Shown here piece by piece: positions 15,756 to 24,080 of a DNA stretch of 64,000 nucleotides. The stretch covers positions 186,001 through 250,000 of the forward strand of contig CAMKEG010000002.1 in NCBI GenBank assembly GCA_946411505.1, in the 5' to 3' direction. This stretch comes from an uncultured Treponema sp. (GTDB taxonomy: Bacteria > Spirochaetota > Spirochaetia > Treponematales > Treponemataceae). The notes beneath the pieces were generated by a model. The model did no database searches, was not told where the DNA came from, and worked only from the letters and a program-made list of their open reading frames with translations. Each line of letters begins with the position of its first letter. The stretch's first letter is position 1. The translations under genes were made by a program, and so were the position numbers.

Positions 15756-16397
15756 ATGAAAAGCAAGTTAAGGATAATTGTTCTGGCTTTTTTGGCGCTT
15801 TTTGTTTTTAGCGCGAATTTCTTTTCTCAGGAAAGCGAAGGCGCGGCGCAAAATCAAACAAACGAGGACAACGAGGACGCTCCTGACATTTATGAAGAGG
15901 ACGCGGATTATGTTTACCTGCAAAACGCGCCGGGCGACCAATACATCAACATTCGCGTAATGCCCGGCTTTCCCCTTAATTTTGGCGACAAGATGAAAAT
16001 TGGAGGCGAAATCAACGTAAGCTACAACCGCTTTTTGACCAGCTGGCTCGCGGTTGGCGCCGAATTGGCCTTTGGCTACAATCCTACAATCGGAAGCAAC
16101 ATCTTTACATACATACCTTTGTCAGTCGGCGTCACCTTCTTGCCCGCCATCAAAAAGTTTGAGTTTCCAATCACTTTAAATGTCGGAATGGCGGTGGAAA
16201 ACTATTTGAGCAACACTTATTTTCCCGGCCTTGTGTTGCGGGCCGGCGCCGGCGCCTATTACCGCATAAATGAAAGTTGGTCCGCCGGCCTCGAAGGCTT
16301 CTTTGCCTACATGCCCCAGTGGTATTTTAAGCATCCTGAGAAAAACGACTACCTTAACATTGCCTATGTTTCGGCCGGCGTCAAGTACCACTTTTAA
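15756..16397 (+). CDS. Putative outer-membrane beta-barrel protein
   Basis: A 213-residue exported protein. A signal peptide of about 24 residues ends near FSANFFSQ, then comes an acidic linker (NEDNEDAPDIYEEDADY). The rest alternates aromatic and polar residues in strand-length blocks (FLTSWLAVGAELAFGYN, FEFPITLNVGMAVENYL) and ends in VSAGVKYHF, a terminal Phe typical of barrels handled by BamA. I do not recognise a named family. It is first in a row with a lipoprotein (12 bp on) and rarA. Confidence 0.7.
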   Translation: MKSKLRIIVLAFLALFVFSANFFSQESEGAAQNQTNEDNEDAPDIYEEDADYVYLQNAPGDQYINIRVMPGFPLNFGDKMKIGGEINVSYNRFLTSWLAVGAELAFGYNPTIGSNIFTYIPLSVGVTFLPAIKKFEFPITLNVGMAVENYLSNTYFPGLVLRAGAGAYYRINESWSAGLEGFFAYMPQWYFKHPEKNDYLNIAYVSAGVKYHF

Positions 16398-16408
16398 GGA
16401 GGAAGCGA

Positions 16409-17536
16409 ATGAAGACTTTTTTTGTTAAAAAGATATTGCCGCTTTTTGTTTTGGCGCTTTCCCTTATGCCGTTCATCTCTTGCCAAGACGTTATTTTTGA
16501 CACAATCCGCAAGGAAGTTCAATTGGAATCCGGCAACATCGCCGGCGACATTCGTTCAATAGTCAGGTTCAAGGACAAGTACTATCTTGCCAACGGCGGA
16601 ATCTTTTGGAAGCATAAGGATTGGAAGTATTACGGCTCGTGGGTTCCGGGCGCGGCTCCCAATGGCCAAGTCTTAAAGTTGGCCGCCGACAATAATTGCC
16701 TTTACGCCCTTGTTGGAATTTCCGTGGAGAACGAAAAGGAAGGAACCAATGTCGGATCCAGCCGAGGCGTTTATTATTCCAACGACGGAAGCGCTTGGAA
16801 TCCTGTTACTGGATTGGGAAATAACGGACTCATTCCCTACAATTCAAAAGCGATTGTTTACACTTACATATTCTGCACAAATTCAATAAAAGAAGAAAAT
16901 CGTATAGCCTACTTCGCGCTCAACACTAAGACAAGCCAAGCCGGCGTCGCAAACAAAGTCTACCGTTTGGACGGAGCTGACGTGATTGATCTTCCTCTGG
17001 GAACTAAGGACGCGGACACGCAGCCTGTCAACACGGCCGCGATAGTTTCTCGTTCTTGCGTTTGGTATGACGGAAACGTTTATTTTTTCAGTTCAAACGC
17101 TTCTACGACCAATGAAACGGACAGCGCTTTGCCGACAATGTATTATTATGGTTCTGGCTATGGTTCTGGCAATTATTTAAGGTGGGGCGGAACGAGCGTG
17201 AATCCGGTTGGAGTTCAGTGCAAGAGCGAAATCCAATCTTTGGGCGTGACCGCCGATTACATTCTTGTAGGAACCAACGCTGGAATAACCCACAACATTT
17301 TGTCCAAGGGAGTGCCCGGATTGCCTGTTCCTTTTGCAACCAACGCCGAATCCACTTTGGGCGCCGCGTACAGGGTGCTTTCAATTTTGGTCACAAATCC
17401 TGAGTTGAACGAAACGCAAACTTCAATTTACGCCAGCCAAGTCTACGTAGGAAACGGCTCTTCCAACTCGGCGCAGTTTGACCATGTGGGTCTTTGGGCG
17501 TATTATCCGGCGCGAGGAAACTGGAACCGTGAGTAA
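16409..17536 (+). CDS. Lipoprotein, beta-propeller-like
   Basis: A 375-residue lipoprotein with lipobox FISC (Cys25). The body has repeating short strands with small-aromatic pairs (YYLANGGIFWKHKDWKYYG, LYALVGISVENE, GVYYSNDGSAWNPV), suggesting a beta-propeller. A similar pattern (YFVTSKGILYTSDLQNFE) occurs in the N-terminal half of the secreted protein at 29619. No enzyme motif is seen. AAGGAGG precedes the ATG. Its TAA overlaps the rarA start (TAATG), so the two genes are translationally coupled, an odd pairing for an envelope protein and a DNA-replication factor. Confidence 0.7.
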   Translation: MKTFFVKKILPLFVLALSLMPFISCQDVIFDTIRKEVQLESGNIAGDIRSIVRFKDKYYLANGGIFWKHKDWKYYGSWVPGAAPNGQVLKLAADNNCLYALVGISVENEKEGTNVGSSRGVYYSNDGSAWNPVTGLGNNGLIPYNSKAIVYTYIFCTNSIKEENRIAYFALNTKTSQAGVANKVYRLDGADVIDLPLGTKDADTQPVNTAAIVSRSCVWYDGNVYFFSSNASTTNETDSALPTMYYYGSGYGSGNYLRWGGTSVNPVGVQCKSEIQSLGVTADYILVGTNAGITHNILSKGVPGLPVPFATNAESTLGAAYRVLSILVTNPELNETQTSIYASQVYVGNGSSNSAQFDHVGLWAYYPARGNWNRE

Positions 17537-19992
17537 TGGATGACGCGCTGTTTGAAAACACAAAGACGCATGAACCTCTCGCCGCGCGAATGAGGCCGCG
17601 GAACCTTGACGAGTACATCGGCCAAGACCATATCGTTGGAAAGGGCCGCCTTCTTCGCCGAGCCATTGCCGCCGACCAGTTGACTTCCGTGATATTTTAC
17701 GGACCTCCCGGAAGCGGAAAGACGACCCTCGCGCGCGTCATAGCCAGCCACACAAAAAGCAACTTCATAACATTGAACGCGGTTCTTACCGGCGTTGCCG
17801 ACATACGCAACGCCATCAAGCAAGCCGAAGACTTTAAGAACCTATACAGCCGCCGCACAATCTTGTTCGTTGACGAGGTCCACCGCTGGAACAAGGCCCA
17901 GCAAGACGCGCTTTTGCCCTGGGTGGAAAACGGAACGATAATCTTAATCGGCGCCACGACCGAAAACCCTTTCTTTGAAGTGAACAAAGCGCTCGTAAGC
18001 CGCAGCCGCGTCTTTCAGTTAAAGCAGCTTACAAAAGACGATTTAAAGAACGTCGCTTACATGGCGCTAAACGACTTGGAGCGCGGCTACGGCCACTGGC
18101 GGATTGACTTTGAAAGCGGCGCCTTGGAGCACTTGATTGACACAGCCAACGGAGACGCGCGCTCGCTTTTAAACGCGCTGGAGCTCGCCGTCGAAACGAC
18201 TCCGGTCCAGTGGGCGCCCGACGCAAACCCGCCGCAGCCTTCTTACGGAAGCACAATCTTCATCAGCCGGGAAGCGGCGGAAGAGTCGATCCAAAAAAAA
18301 GTTGTCCTTTACGACCGCGACGGAGACTATCATTACGACATTATAAGCGCCTTTATAAAAAGTTTGCGGGGCAGGGATCCGGATGCGGCGATGTATTGGC
18401 TTGCAAGAATGGTTCGCTCCGGCGAAGACCCGCACTTTATTTTTAGGCGAATGCTTATAAGCGCCTGCGAAGACACAGGCTTGGCCGACCCTTACGCGCT
18501 TGGCGTGGTGGAATCTTGCGCCGCGGCCTTTGACCGCGTGGGCTTGCCGGAAGGCCGCTACCATTTGGCGCACGCCGCGCTTTACTTGGCCACCGCTCCC
18601 AAGTCAAATTCGTCGATGGCCTTTTTTGACGCGCTCGCCTCCGTTGAGAAGGAAGACACCGAAGTTCCAAACCATTTGCGCGACGCAAGCCGCGACGCCG
18701 AAGGCTTTGGCCACGGCGCGGGCTACTTGTATCCGCACGCCTACCGCGACCACTGGGTGGCCCAGCAATATTTGCCAGACCAATTGGTTGGCCGCGTCTT
18801 TTACACGCCCAGCGACCAGGGCTACGAAAAGAAAATTCGCGACGACGTTTTGTCGCGCAGGGAATTGCAAATCGCGGCCATCTTGGAAGACGACACCGGC
18901 GAGCGCGCGCTGGACCCGACTTCAAGCCAGACAACCGGGAGCAAAAATTCGGACGTCGCGCTTTTGCTGCAGCAGCAGTTTAAGGACAAGAACGGCGAGT
19001 CGCTGACCTTTAGCCCAAAAGACCAGGGCAAGGAGAACGCGCTTCAAAACGCCGACAAGTCTTGGCGCGAGCGCTTGGATTCCAACCGCGCCGAAGTTCT
19101 TTTGCAAGCGCGCGACCAAATGATAGAAGCCGCGCGTTTGGTTAGAAGCGACCGCTCCTTGGTGTGGAACGCCGACGACGCGCTTTTGTTGTGGGAGCTC
19201 GCGCGAAAAACTCCCGAAGGCGTCACTTGCGGCTTGTGCCGTTCCCAAAAGGGCCTTGAAGTGTTGGAGCAATACGCGCGCACTTTGGGCGACTTGGACA
19301 AGCCTGTGCTGATTGTAAATCCTGCGTCGGCGAACGGCGCGGAAACAGGCGCGGGAGGCGGCCAGCAATCAAAGGCCGCGCAACAGTCGGTGGACGAGGC
19401 GCTCCTCCAAAAAGTCTTGGACGCGTATCTTGAAAAAAACATTGTCTTTGACAAATTCTTTTTTAGGAATCCCTTTAACAGCGCGGAAAGCGTCCAAGCG
19501 ATGAGCGGCGCCTTTGCAACAGCGGGAATCGCTGGAAAAATTCCCGCCGGCTGGAAAATCATCATCAGCCAGCAAATCCCCAGCGCGGGCCAGCGGGTAA
19601 GCAAGGTCATTGAAAAGCAGGTTTTGGCCGGCGGCATTCTTGACGCGTGGCGGCCGCTCTTGGAAAAAATGGGCGAGGCCGAAGAAAAATTTTTTGGCGA
19701 CAAGTCAAATCCTCTTTTTGACTGGAACGCGGAAAGCGTCAAAAAAGTTTTTGAGGAGCAAGGCTTTAAGGTTGAATGCAAGTCAAGCAAGATAACCGAA
19801 AAGCGCCGCGTAAGCCAAAAGGAAATCAGCGCCTGGTTTGAAAGCGAAAGCTCTCCTTACGCTTCCGCCATAAAGGCCGCCATCGGCGCCGACAAAACCG
19901 CCGAGCTTGCAAGGCTTTTTTCTGCGGCGGCCCAGACAAGCGTTTTTGACTGGACAAGCGAAACGGCGCTCTTTGTGGTCAGCCAAAAATAA
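17536..19992 (+). CDS. rarA: Replication-associated recombination protein A fused to a C-terminal domain of unknown function
   Basis: An 818-residue protein. Residues 1-430 are RarA/MgsA: MRPRNLDEYIGQDHIVG, Walker A GPPGSGKTTLA, Walker B LFVDEVHRWNKAQQDALLP, ATTENPFFEVN, and the C-terminal tetramer region with GFGHGAGYLYPHAY. RarA acts at stalled forks. Residues 431-818 are absent from ordinary RarA and resemble a degenerate Rossmann or methyltransferase-like domain (LLLWELARKTPEGVT, SQQIPSAGQRVS, TSETALFVVSQK). Such fusions are known in spirochaetes, so this is a lineage trait rather than an error. A Gly/Gln/Ala-rich insert near residues 600-620 may be a decayed dispersed-motif copy. Confidence 0.88.
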   Translation: MDDALFENTKTHEPLAARMRPRNLDEYIGQDHIVGKGRLLRRAIAADQLTSVIFYGPPGSGKTTLARVIASHTKSNFITLNAVLTGVADIRNAIKQAEDFKNLYSRRTILFVDEVHRWNKAQQDALLPWVENGTIILIGATTENPFFEVNKALVSRSRVFQLKQLTKDDLKNVAYMALNDLERGYGHWRIDFESGALEHLIDTANGDARSLLNALELAVETTPVQWAPDANPPQPSYGSTIFISREAAEESIQKKVVLYDRDGDYHYDIISAFIKSLRGRDPDAAMYWLARMVRSGEDPHFIFRRMLISACEDTGLADPYALGVVESCAAAFDRVGLPEGRYHLAHAALYLATAPKSNSSMAFFDALASVEKEDTEVPNHLRDASRDAEGFGHGAGYLYPHAYRDHWVAQQYLPDQLVGRVFYTPSDQGYEKKIRDDVLSRRELQIAAILEDDTGERALDPTSSQTTGSKNSDVALLLQQQFKDKNGESLTFSPKDQGKENALQNADKSWRERLDSNRAEVLLQARDQMIEAARLVRSDRSLVWNADDALLLWELARKTPEGVTCGLCRSQKGLEVLEQYARTLGDLDKPVLIVNPASANGAETGAGGGQQSKAAQQSVDEALLQKVLDAYLEKNIVFDKFFFRNPFNSAESVQAMSGAFATAGIAGKIPAGWKIIISQQIPSAGQRVSKVIEKQVLAGGILDAWRPLLEKMGEAEEKFFGDKSNPLFDWNAESVKKVFEEQGFKVECKSSKITEKRRVSQKEISAWFESESSPYASAIKAAIGADKTAELARLFSAAAQTSVFDWTSETALFVVSQK

Positions 19993-19995
19993 AAT

Positions 19996-20024
19996 TTGCA
20001 TTTTCCCGCAATTCGCGCTATACT
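19996..20024 (+). promoter_or_regulatory. Promoter of adk
   Basis: TTGCAT (19996-20001), 17-bp spacer, TATACT (20019-20024). The TTTGCATTTTCC and TTCGCGC blocks match those of the 1264-1292 promoter. Confidence 0.6.
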
Positions 20025-20083
20025 ACATAGAATAAATCCGCGCGAACAGCGGTAATTAATTTTTTCCCTTATAGGAGACACAA

Positions 20084-20713
20084 ATGAATTTTATTTTCTT
20101 GGGACCGCCCGGAGCCGGAAAGGGCTCGCTTGCCGTAAAAGTGGCAAAAGACTACAACATTCCACACATTTCAACCGGCGACATTTTCCGCGCCGCGATT
20201 AAAAACCAGACTGAACTTGGAAAAAAGGTAAAGTCAATCATTGACGCCGGCGGCTTGGTCAGCGACGACATCACTTGCGCCCTCGTTCAGGAACGCTTGG
20301 CAGAGCCCGACTGCAAGAACGGCTTTATCCTTGACGGATTCCCGCGCACGATTCCCCAGGCCGACGAGCTTGGAAAATTCTGCCCGGACGTAACTTGCGT
20401 CAACTTTACAATCGCCGACGACATTGTAATCAAGCGCCTCAGCACCCGTCGCGTTTGCAAAAAGTGCGGAGCCAACTTTAACATTTTGACAAAGGCCCCA
20501 AAGGTTGAGGGCGTTTGCGACGAGTGCGGCGGCGAGCTTTACCAGCGCGACGACGACAAGCAAGAGTCAATCTTGCACCGCATGGACGTTTACCGCGAGC
20601 AGACCGAGCCTCTTATCGCCTACTACCGCGCCAAAAACAAGTTGACTGACGTAGACGCCGCCATCGAGACTGACGACCTCTTGGTCGAGTTCAAGAAGAT
20701 GTTCAAGAACTAA
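20084..20713 (+). CDS. adk: Adenylate kinase, zinc-type LID
   Basis: A 209-residue adenylate kinase. P-loop GPPGAGKGS (residues 7-15), AMP-binding STGDIFRAAI, GFILDGFPRT and the LID with two Cys pairs (CKKCGANF and CDECGGELY), which binds structural zinc. The chain is slightly shorter than E. coli Adk, with a usual C-terminus. It balances AMP, ADP and ATP. ATG 20084 follows TAGGAGA at a good distance. The gene has its own promoter and a strong terminator, so it is monocistronic. Confidence 0.97.
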   Translation: MNFIFLGPPGAGKGSLAVKVAKDYNIPHISTGDIFRAAIKNQTELGKKVKSIIDAGGLVSDDITCALVQERLAEPDCKNGFILDGFPRTIPQADELGKFCPDVTCVNFTIADDIVIKRLSTRRVCKKCGANFNILTKAPKVEGVCDECGGELYQRDDDKQESILHRMDVYREQTEPLIAYYRAKNKLTDVDAAIETDDLLVEFKKMFKN

Positions 20714-20735
20714 GCCGCTTTTGGCTGAACCTAGC

Positions 20736-20764
20736 GCCCGCCCCAATCGGCGGGCTTTTTTTTT
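20736..20764 (+). terminator. Terminator of adk
   Basis: GCCCGCC pairs with GGCGGGC around CCAATC, followed by nine T. Confidence 0.9.
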
Positions 20765-20844
20765 GCCCGCGCTTCTTTGGCTTGCGGCAGTTCCGAATGG
20801 CGCAAAATTCCTCAAATTTTCCCAAAAATTCCGCATAAACTACT

Positions 20845-20872
20845 TTAACAAGACTTAAAAATTTGATAATAT
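20845..20872 (+). promoter_or_regulatory. Probable promoter of gdhA
   Basis: TTAACA (20845-20850), 16-bp spacer, TAATAT (20867-20872); the predicted start is about 40 nt before ATG 20919. AGGAG precedes the ATG. Confidence 0.45.
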
Positions 20873-20918
20873 TGAAGTTGCCTGCGGCTTCAAACTCGGC
20901 CGCAAAGCAGGAGTAACA

Positions 20919-22280
20919 ATGAAAAACGAATACGTTAAAAGAATTTGGGCGGACGTTCAGGCTAAGAACGCCAACGAACCCGAATTCCTCCAGGCGGTTC
21001 AGGAAGTTTTGACAACTCTTGATCCTATCGTTGCAAAAATGCAAAAGCAACTTGAGAGCCAGGCGGTTCTCGAGCGTTTCGTAGAGCCGGAACGAGTCAT
21101 CATGTTCCGCGTTCCGTGGACAGACGACAAAGGCAAGGCCCACGTCAACCGCGGCTACCGCGTTCAGTTCAACAGCGCGATCGGCCCCTACAAGGGAGGC
21201 ATCCGCTTTAGTCCCGAAGTCAACCTTTCGGTACTCAAATTTTTGGGCTTTGAGCAGACACTTAAGAACAGCCTTACAACGCTCCCGATGGGCGGCGGAA
21301 AGGGCGGAAGCGACTTTGATCCCCATGGAAAGTCAGACGCGGAAGTCATGCGCTTCTGCCAGTCATTCATGACAGAATTGCAGCGCCACATCGGACCGGA
21401 CACAGACGTTCCGGCCGGAGACAAGGGCGTTGGCGGCCGCGAGGTTGCCTATATGTTCGGCCAGTACAAGAGAATCCGCGACGAGTTCACCGGCGTTTTG
21501 ACCGGAAAGGGCTTGCAGTTTGGCGGCTCTTTGGCCAGAACCGAAGCTACAGGCTACGGCTTGATTTACTTTGCCCGCGAAATGCTCGCCAAAGTCGGCG
21601 AAGACTTCAAGGGAAAGACTTGCGCTGTTTCCGGCGACGGAAACGTTGCGCAGTACGCGGTTGAAAAATTGATTCAGCTTGGAGCAAAGCCTGTCACAAT
21701 GTCAGACTCAAGCGGATTCATCTATGACCCCGACGGAATCGACCAGAAGAAGTTGGACTACGTAAAGAAGTTCCGCGCCGCCCATAAAAAGATTGACGAG
21801 TACGTAAAGAAGTACCCCAAGGCCAAGTTCACAAAGGGCGCCCGCCCCTGGTCAGTCAAAGTTGACTGCGCCTTCCCCTGCGCCACTCAAAACGAGTTGG
21901 ACGGAAAGGACGCCGACATGCTTATCAAGAACGGCGTTAAGTTGGTTGCCGAAGGCGCCAACATGCCCAGCACAATCGAAGCCACAAACAAGTTCCAGGA
22001 CGCCGGCGTTTTGTTCGCTCCCGGAAAAGCTTCCAACGCGGGTGGCGTTTCTGTAAGCGGCCTCGAAATGAGCCAGAACTCAGAGCGCCTCTCATGGTCA
22101 TTCGAAGAAGTTGACCAGCGCCTTGACGGCATCATGAAGAACATTCATGACAACGCCTTTGAGACAGCCAAGAAGTTTGGCCTTAAGACAAAAGCCGGAA
22201 AAACCGACTACGTCGCCGGCGCCAACATCGCAGGTTTCATCAAGGTTGCGAATGCGATGATAGCGCAGGGATTGGTGTGA
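20919..22280 (+). CDS. gdhA: NADP-type glutamate dehydrogenase
   Basis: A 453-residue hexameric glutamate dehydrogenase. Motifs: GPYKGGIRFSPEVN (substrate Lys), PMGGGKGGSDFDPHGKSD, DVPAGDKGVGGREV, TGYGL and the nucleotide loop SGDGNVAQYA. The length and motif set are of the small bacterial class that usually uses NADPH to fix ammonium onto 2-oxoglutarate. With glnA at 50436 it gives the cell both ammonium-assimilation routes. AGGAG precedes ATG 20919. A long palindrome cluster and a terminator follow. Confidence 0.95.
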   Translation: MKNEYVKRIWADVQAKNANEPEFLQAVQEVLTTLDPIVAKMQKQLESQAVLERFVEPERVIMFRVPWTDDKGKAHVNRGYRVQFNSAIGPYKGGIRFSPEVNLSVLKFLGFEQTLKNSLTTLPMGGGKGGSDFDPHGKSDAEVMRFCQSFMTELQRHIGPDTDVPAGDKGVGGREVAYMFGQYKRIRDEFTGVLTGKGLQFGGSLARTEATGYGLIYFAREMLAKVGEDFKGKTCAVSGDGNVAQYAVEKLIQLGAKPVTMSDSSGFIYDPDGIDQKKLDYVKKFRAAHKKIDEYVKKYPKAKFTKGARPWSVKVDCAFPCATQNELDGKDADMLIKNGVKLVAEGANMPSTIEATNKFQDAGVLFAPGKASNAGGVSVSGLEMSQNSERLSWSFEEVDQRLDGIMKNIHDNAFETAKKFGLKTKAGKTDYVAGANIAGFIKVANAMIAQGLV

Positions 22281-22281
22281 T

Positions 22282-22347
22282 AAAAGATGTCCGGGTCAAG
22301 CCCGAACATGACATGTGTCATTGCCGCGCTTGACGCGGCAATCTTTT
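22282..22347. repeat. Head-to-head pair of dispersed palindromes, family 2
   Basis: Each 32-nt half follows AAAAGAT, a stem, loop TCAAG, the partner stem, ATGACA. The halves face each other about the palindrome ATGACATGTGTCAT. Stem arms differ between halves (CCGGG/CCCG and GCCGCG/CGCGGC) but still pair. A third half-unit lies at 46893-46924. Confidence 0.75.
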
Positions 22348-22353
22348 GACCGA

Positions 22354-22387
22354 CAAAAAAACCGCTCCGTATGGAGCGGTTTTTTTT
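22354..22387. terminator. Two-way terminator between gdhA and the second pfk
   Basis: ACCGCTCC pairs with GGAGCGGT around GTAT. A T-run follows on the plus strand, and an A-run precedes it, so it can also end the converging pfk transcript. Confidence 0.88.
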
Positions 22388-22428
22388 ATGTCCTGACTGT
22401 AATTGCCGGGCCGCGGCCCGACAAATTG

Positions 22429-23814
22429 TTAGTCGTTGTTCTTGGCCTTTCCGTCGGCCACGTTGGAAGCGCGGTCTTTGGCGTCCTGCGCGTTGTTGAC
22501 CATCAACATCGGCTGGCCGGTCGCGTCGAGCGCGTCGCGCCACAAGGCTCCCTCTGGGTCAACCACATTGCGCTTTGAAGTTACAACATCGATTGGGATG
22601 TGAACGTACTTGTCGTGAACCAAGCCTACGACCATCTTTGTCTTTCCGGCCATGGCGGCGTGAACGGCGTTGTTGCCCAAGCGCTCGCAGTAAATCGAGT
22701 CGTTGGCGTTGGCCACGGCCGCGCGGACTTGGTAGCTGGGGTCGATGTACTTAAGGTTGATGTGAATGTTCTTTTCCTTAAAGTATTCGGTAATCTTGTC
22801 GCGCAAGAAAGTTCCGATGTCGGCAAGCTTTTTGTTGCCGGAAGCGTCCGTTTGGTTGGTCTTGTTAAGCAATTCCTGGCCGGCTCCTTCGGCGACTACG
22901 ATTACGGCGTGGCCGCGCTTTTGCAAGCGGATTTCCAAGTAGTGCAAGAAGCCGTTGGGCCCGTCAAGGTCAAAGGGAACTTCAGGAATCAAGCAGAAGT
23001 TTACTTCGTGGCTGGCGAGGGCGGTTGCCGTGGCGATGAAGCCTGACTCGCGTCCCATCAATTTTACCAAGCCTATGCCGTTGATTTGCGAGTGCGCTTC
23101 CATGTGAATCGCGGTAACCGCGTCCTTGGCTTTTTGAACGGCAGTCTCAAATCCGAACGAGCGGTCGATGAACTGCAAGTCGTTGTCTACGGTTTTAGGA
23201 ACGCCGATTACGGCGATCTTAAGGCCGCGGCGCTCGACTTCGTTGGCCACGTCCAAGGCTCCGCGTTGGGTTCCGTCTCCGCCGATGATGAAAATCATGT
23301 TGATGTGGCGGGCCACCAAAGTGTCAACGATTTCGTTTGTGCGCTGTCCGCCGCCGCGGCTGGTTCCCAAGAAGGTGCCGCCGATTTTGTGGATGTCGTC
23401 AACGTTGTAGGGGTTGAGCTGAACGGTGTCGTAGCCGCTTTCCTCAAAGAAGCCCTTGTAGCCGAACTGGAAGCCGTGGATTGAATGCACTCCGTAGCGC
23501 TTCCACAAGCAGCGGACGACGGCGCGGATGACGTCGTTCAAGCCGGGGCAAAGGCCGCCGCAAGTGCAGATGCCGGCGTTGACCGTGGCGGGGTCAAAGT
23601 AAATCTTTTCGCGAGGTCCGGCCTTTTGCAAGAGGTTTGAGCTGGTCATGTCGTCGGCTTTTTTTGTGTCGAATACGTTGATCGTGTTGCGGACGTAAGA
23701 GTCGTCCTTAACGTAGTTGGCCTTGTGGTCGCCGAACACATTTGAAAGTTTGATGGGCGAGTCAAATTTGCAAGGCCCCAATGTTTCTATTGTAAAGTCA
23801 AGTTTTTCTGCCAT
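22429..23814 (-). CDS. 6-phosphofructokinase, long form (TP0108-like)
   Basis: A 461-residue phosphofructokinase of the long clade. Motifs: [42 protein letters not shown] (GGDGT: Gly favours ATP rather than pyrophosphate), [19 protein letters not shown] and [11 protein letters not shown]. It has an N-terminal extension of about 75 residues before the first motif. It is distinct from the 361-residue enzyme at 8047, so the cell has at least two such kinases. ATG 23814 follows AAGGAGA. A good promoter lies upstream. Confidence 0.93.
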   Translation of the reverse strand: MAEKLDFTIETLGPCKFDSPIKLSNVFGDHKANYVKDDSYVRNTINVFDTKKADDMTSSNLLQKAGPREKIYFDPATVNAGICTCGGLCPGLNDVIRAVVRCLWKRYGVHSIHGFQFGYKGFFEESGYDTVQLNPYNVDDIHKIGGTFLGTSRGGGQRTNEIVDTLVARHINMIFIIGGDGTQRGALDVANEVERRGLKIAVIGVPKTVDNDLQFIDRSFGFETAVQKAKDAVTAIHMEAHSQINGIGLVKLMGRESGFIATATALASHEVNFCLIPEVPFDLDGPNGFLHYLEIRLQKRGHAVIVVAEGAGQELLNKTNQTDASGNKKLADIGTFLRDKITEYFKEKNIHINLKYIDPSYQVRAAVANANDSIYCERLGNNAVHAAMAGKTKMVVGLVHDKYVHIPIDVVTSKRNVVDPEGALWRDALDATGQPMLMVNNAQDAKDRASNVADGKAKNND

Positions 23815-23841
23815 AGAAATCTCCTTTGTGACAATTGGATA

Positions 23842-23870
23842 ATTATACAGCCAAGCAGGAATTTTTTCAA
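23842..23870 (-). promoter_or_regulatory. Promoter of the long pfk gene
   Basis: Minus strand TTGAAA (23870-23865), 17-bp spacer, TATAAT (23847-23842). Confidence 0.75.
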
Positions 23871-24043
23871 TAGAATTCCACGGGAAAATATTGTGGATTC
23901 ATTATTCCCAGGTAAACCGAAAAGCCGCGCGAGGGAGCAGCGCCAAACAGACACGACCACGCAAGCAGCGTCCGCAAGGACGCGGTGAATCCGCTCGAAA
24001 TGACTATTACGGTCTTGGAGGCAAAGTCACGAGCGGCTGACAC
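23871..24043. other. Intergenic spacer with a GNRA-type hairpin
   Basis: No gene is seen. GCGTCC pairs with GGACGC around GCAA (23968-23983), followed by GGTGAAT. It recalls family-1 repeats (stem, GNRA loop, stem, GTTGAAT) but lacks their flanks. Confidence 0.4.
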
Positions 24044-24072
24044 TTGAACAAAAAATGTAAAAATGTTATTTT
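24044..24072 (+). promoter_or_regulatory. Promoter of the rRNA methyltransferase gene, predicted leaderless
   Basis: TTGAAC (24044-24049), 17-bp spacer, TATTTT (24067-24072), 8 nt, ATG 24081. No ribosome site lies before either candidate ATG. Confidence 0.45.
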
Positions 24073-24080
24073 CTTACAAT

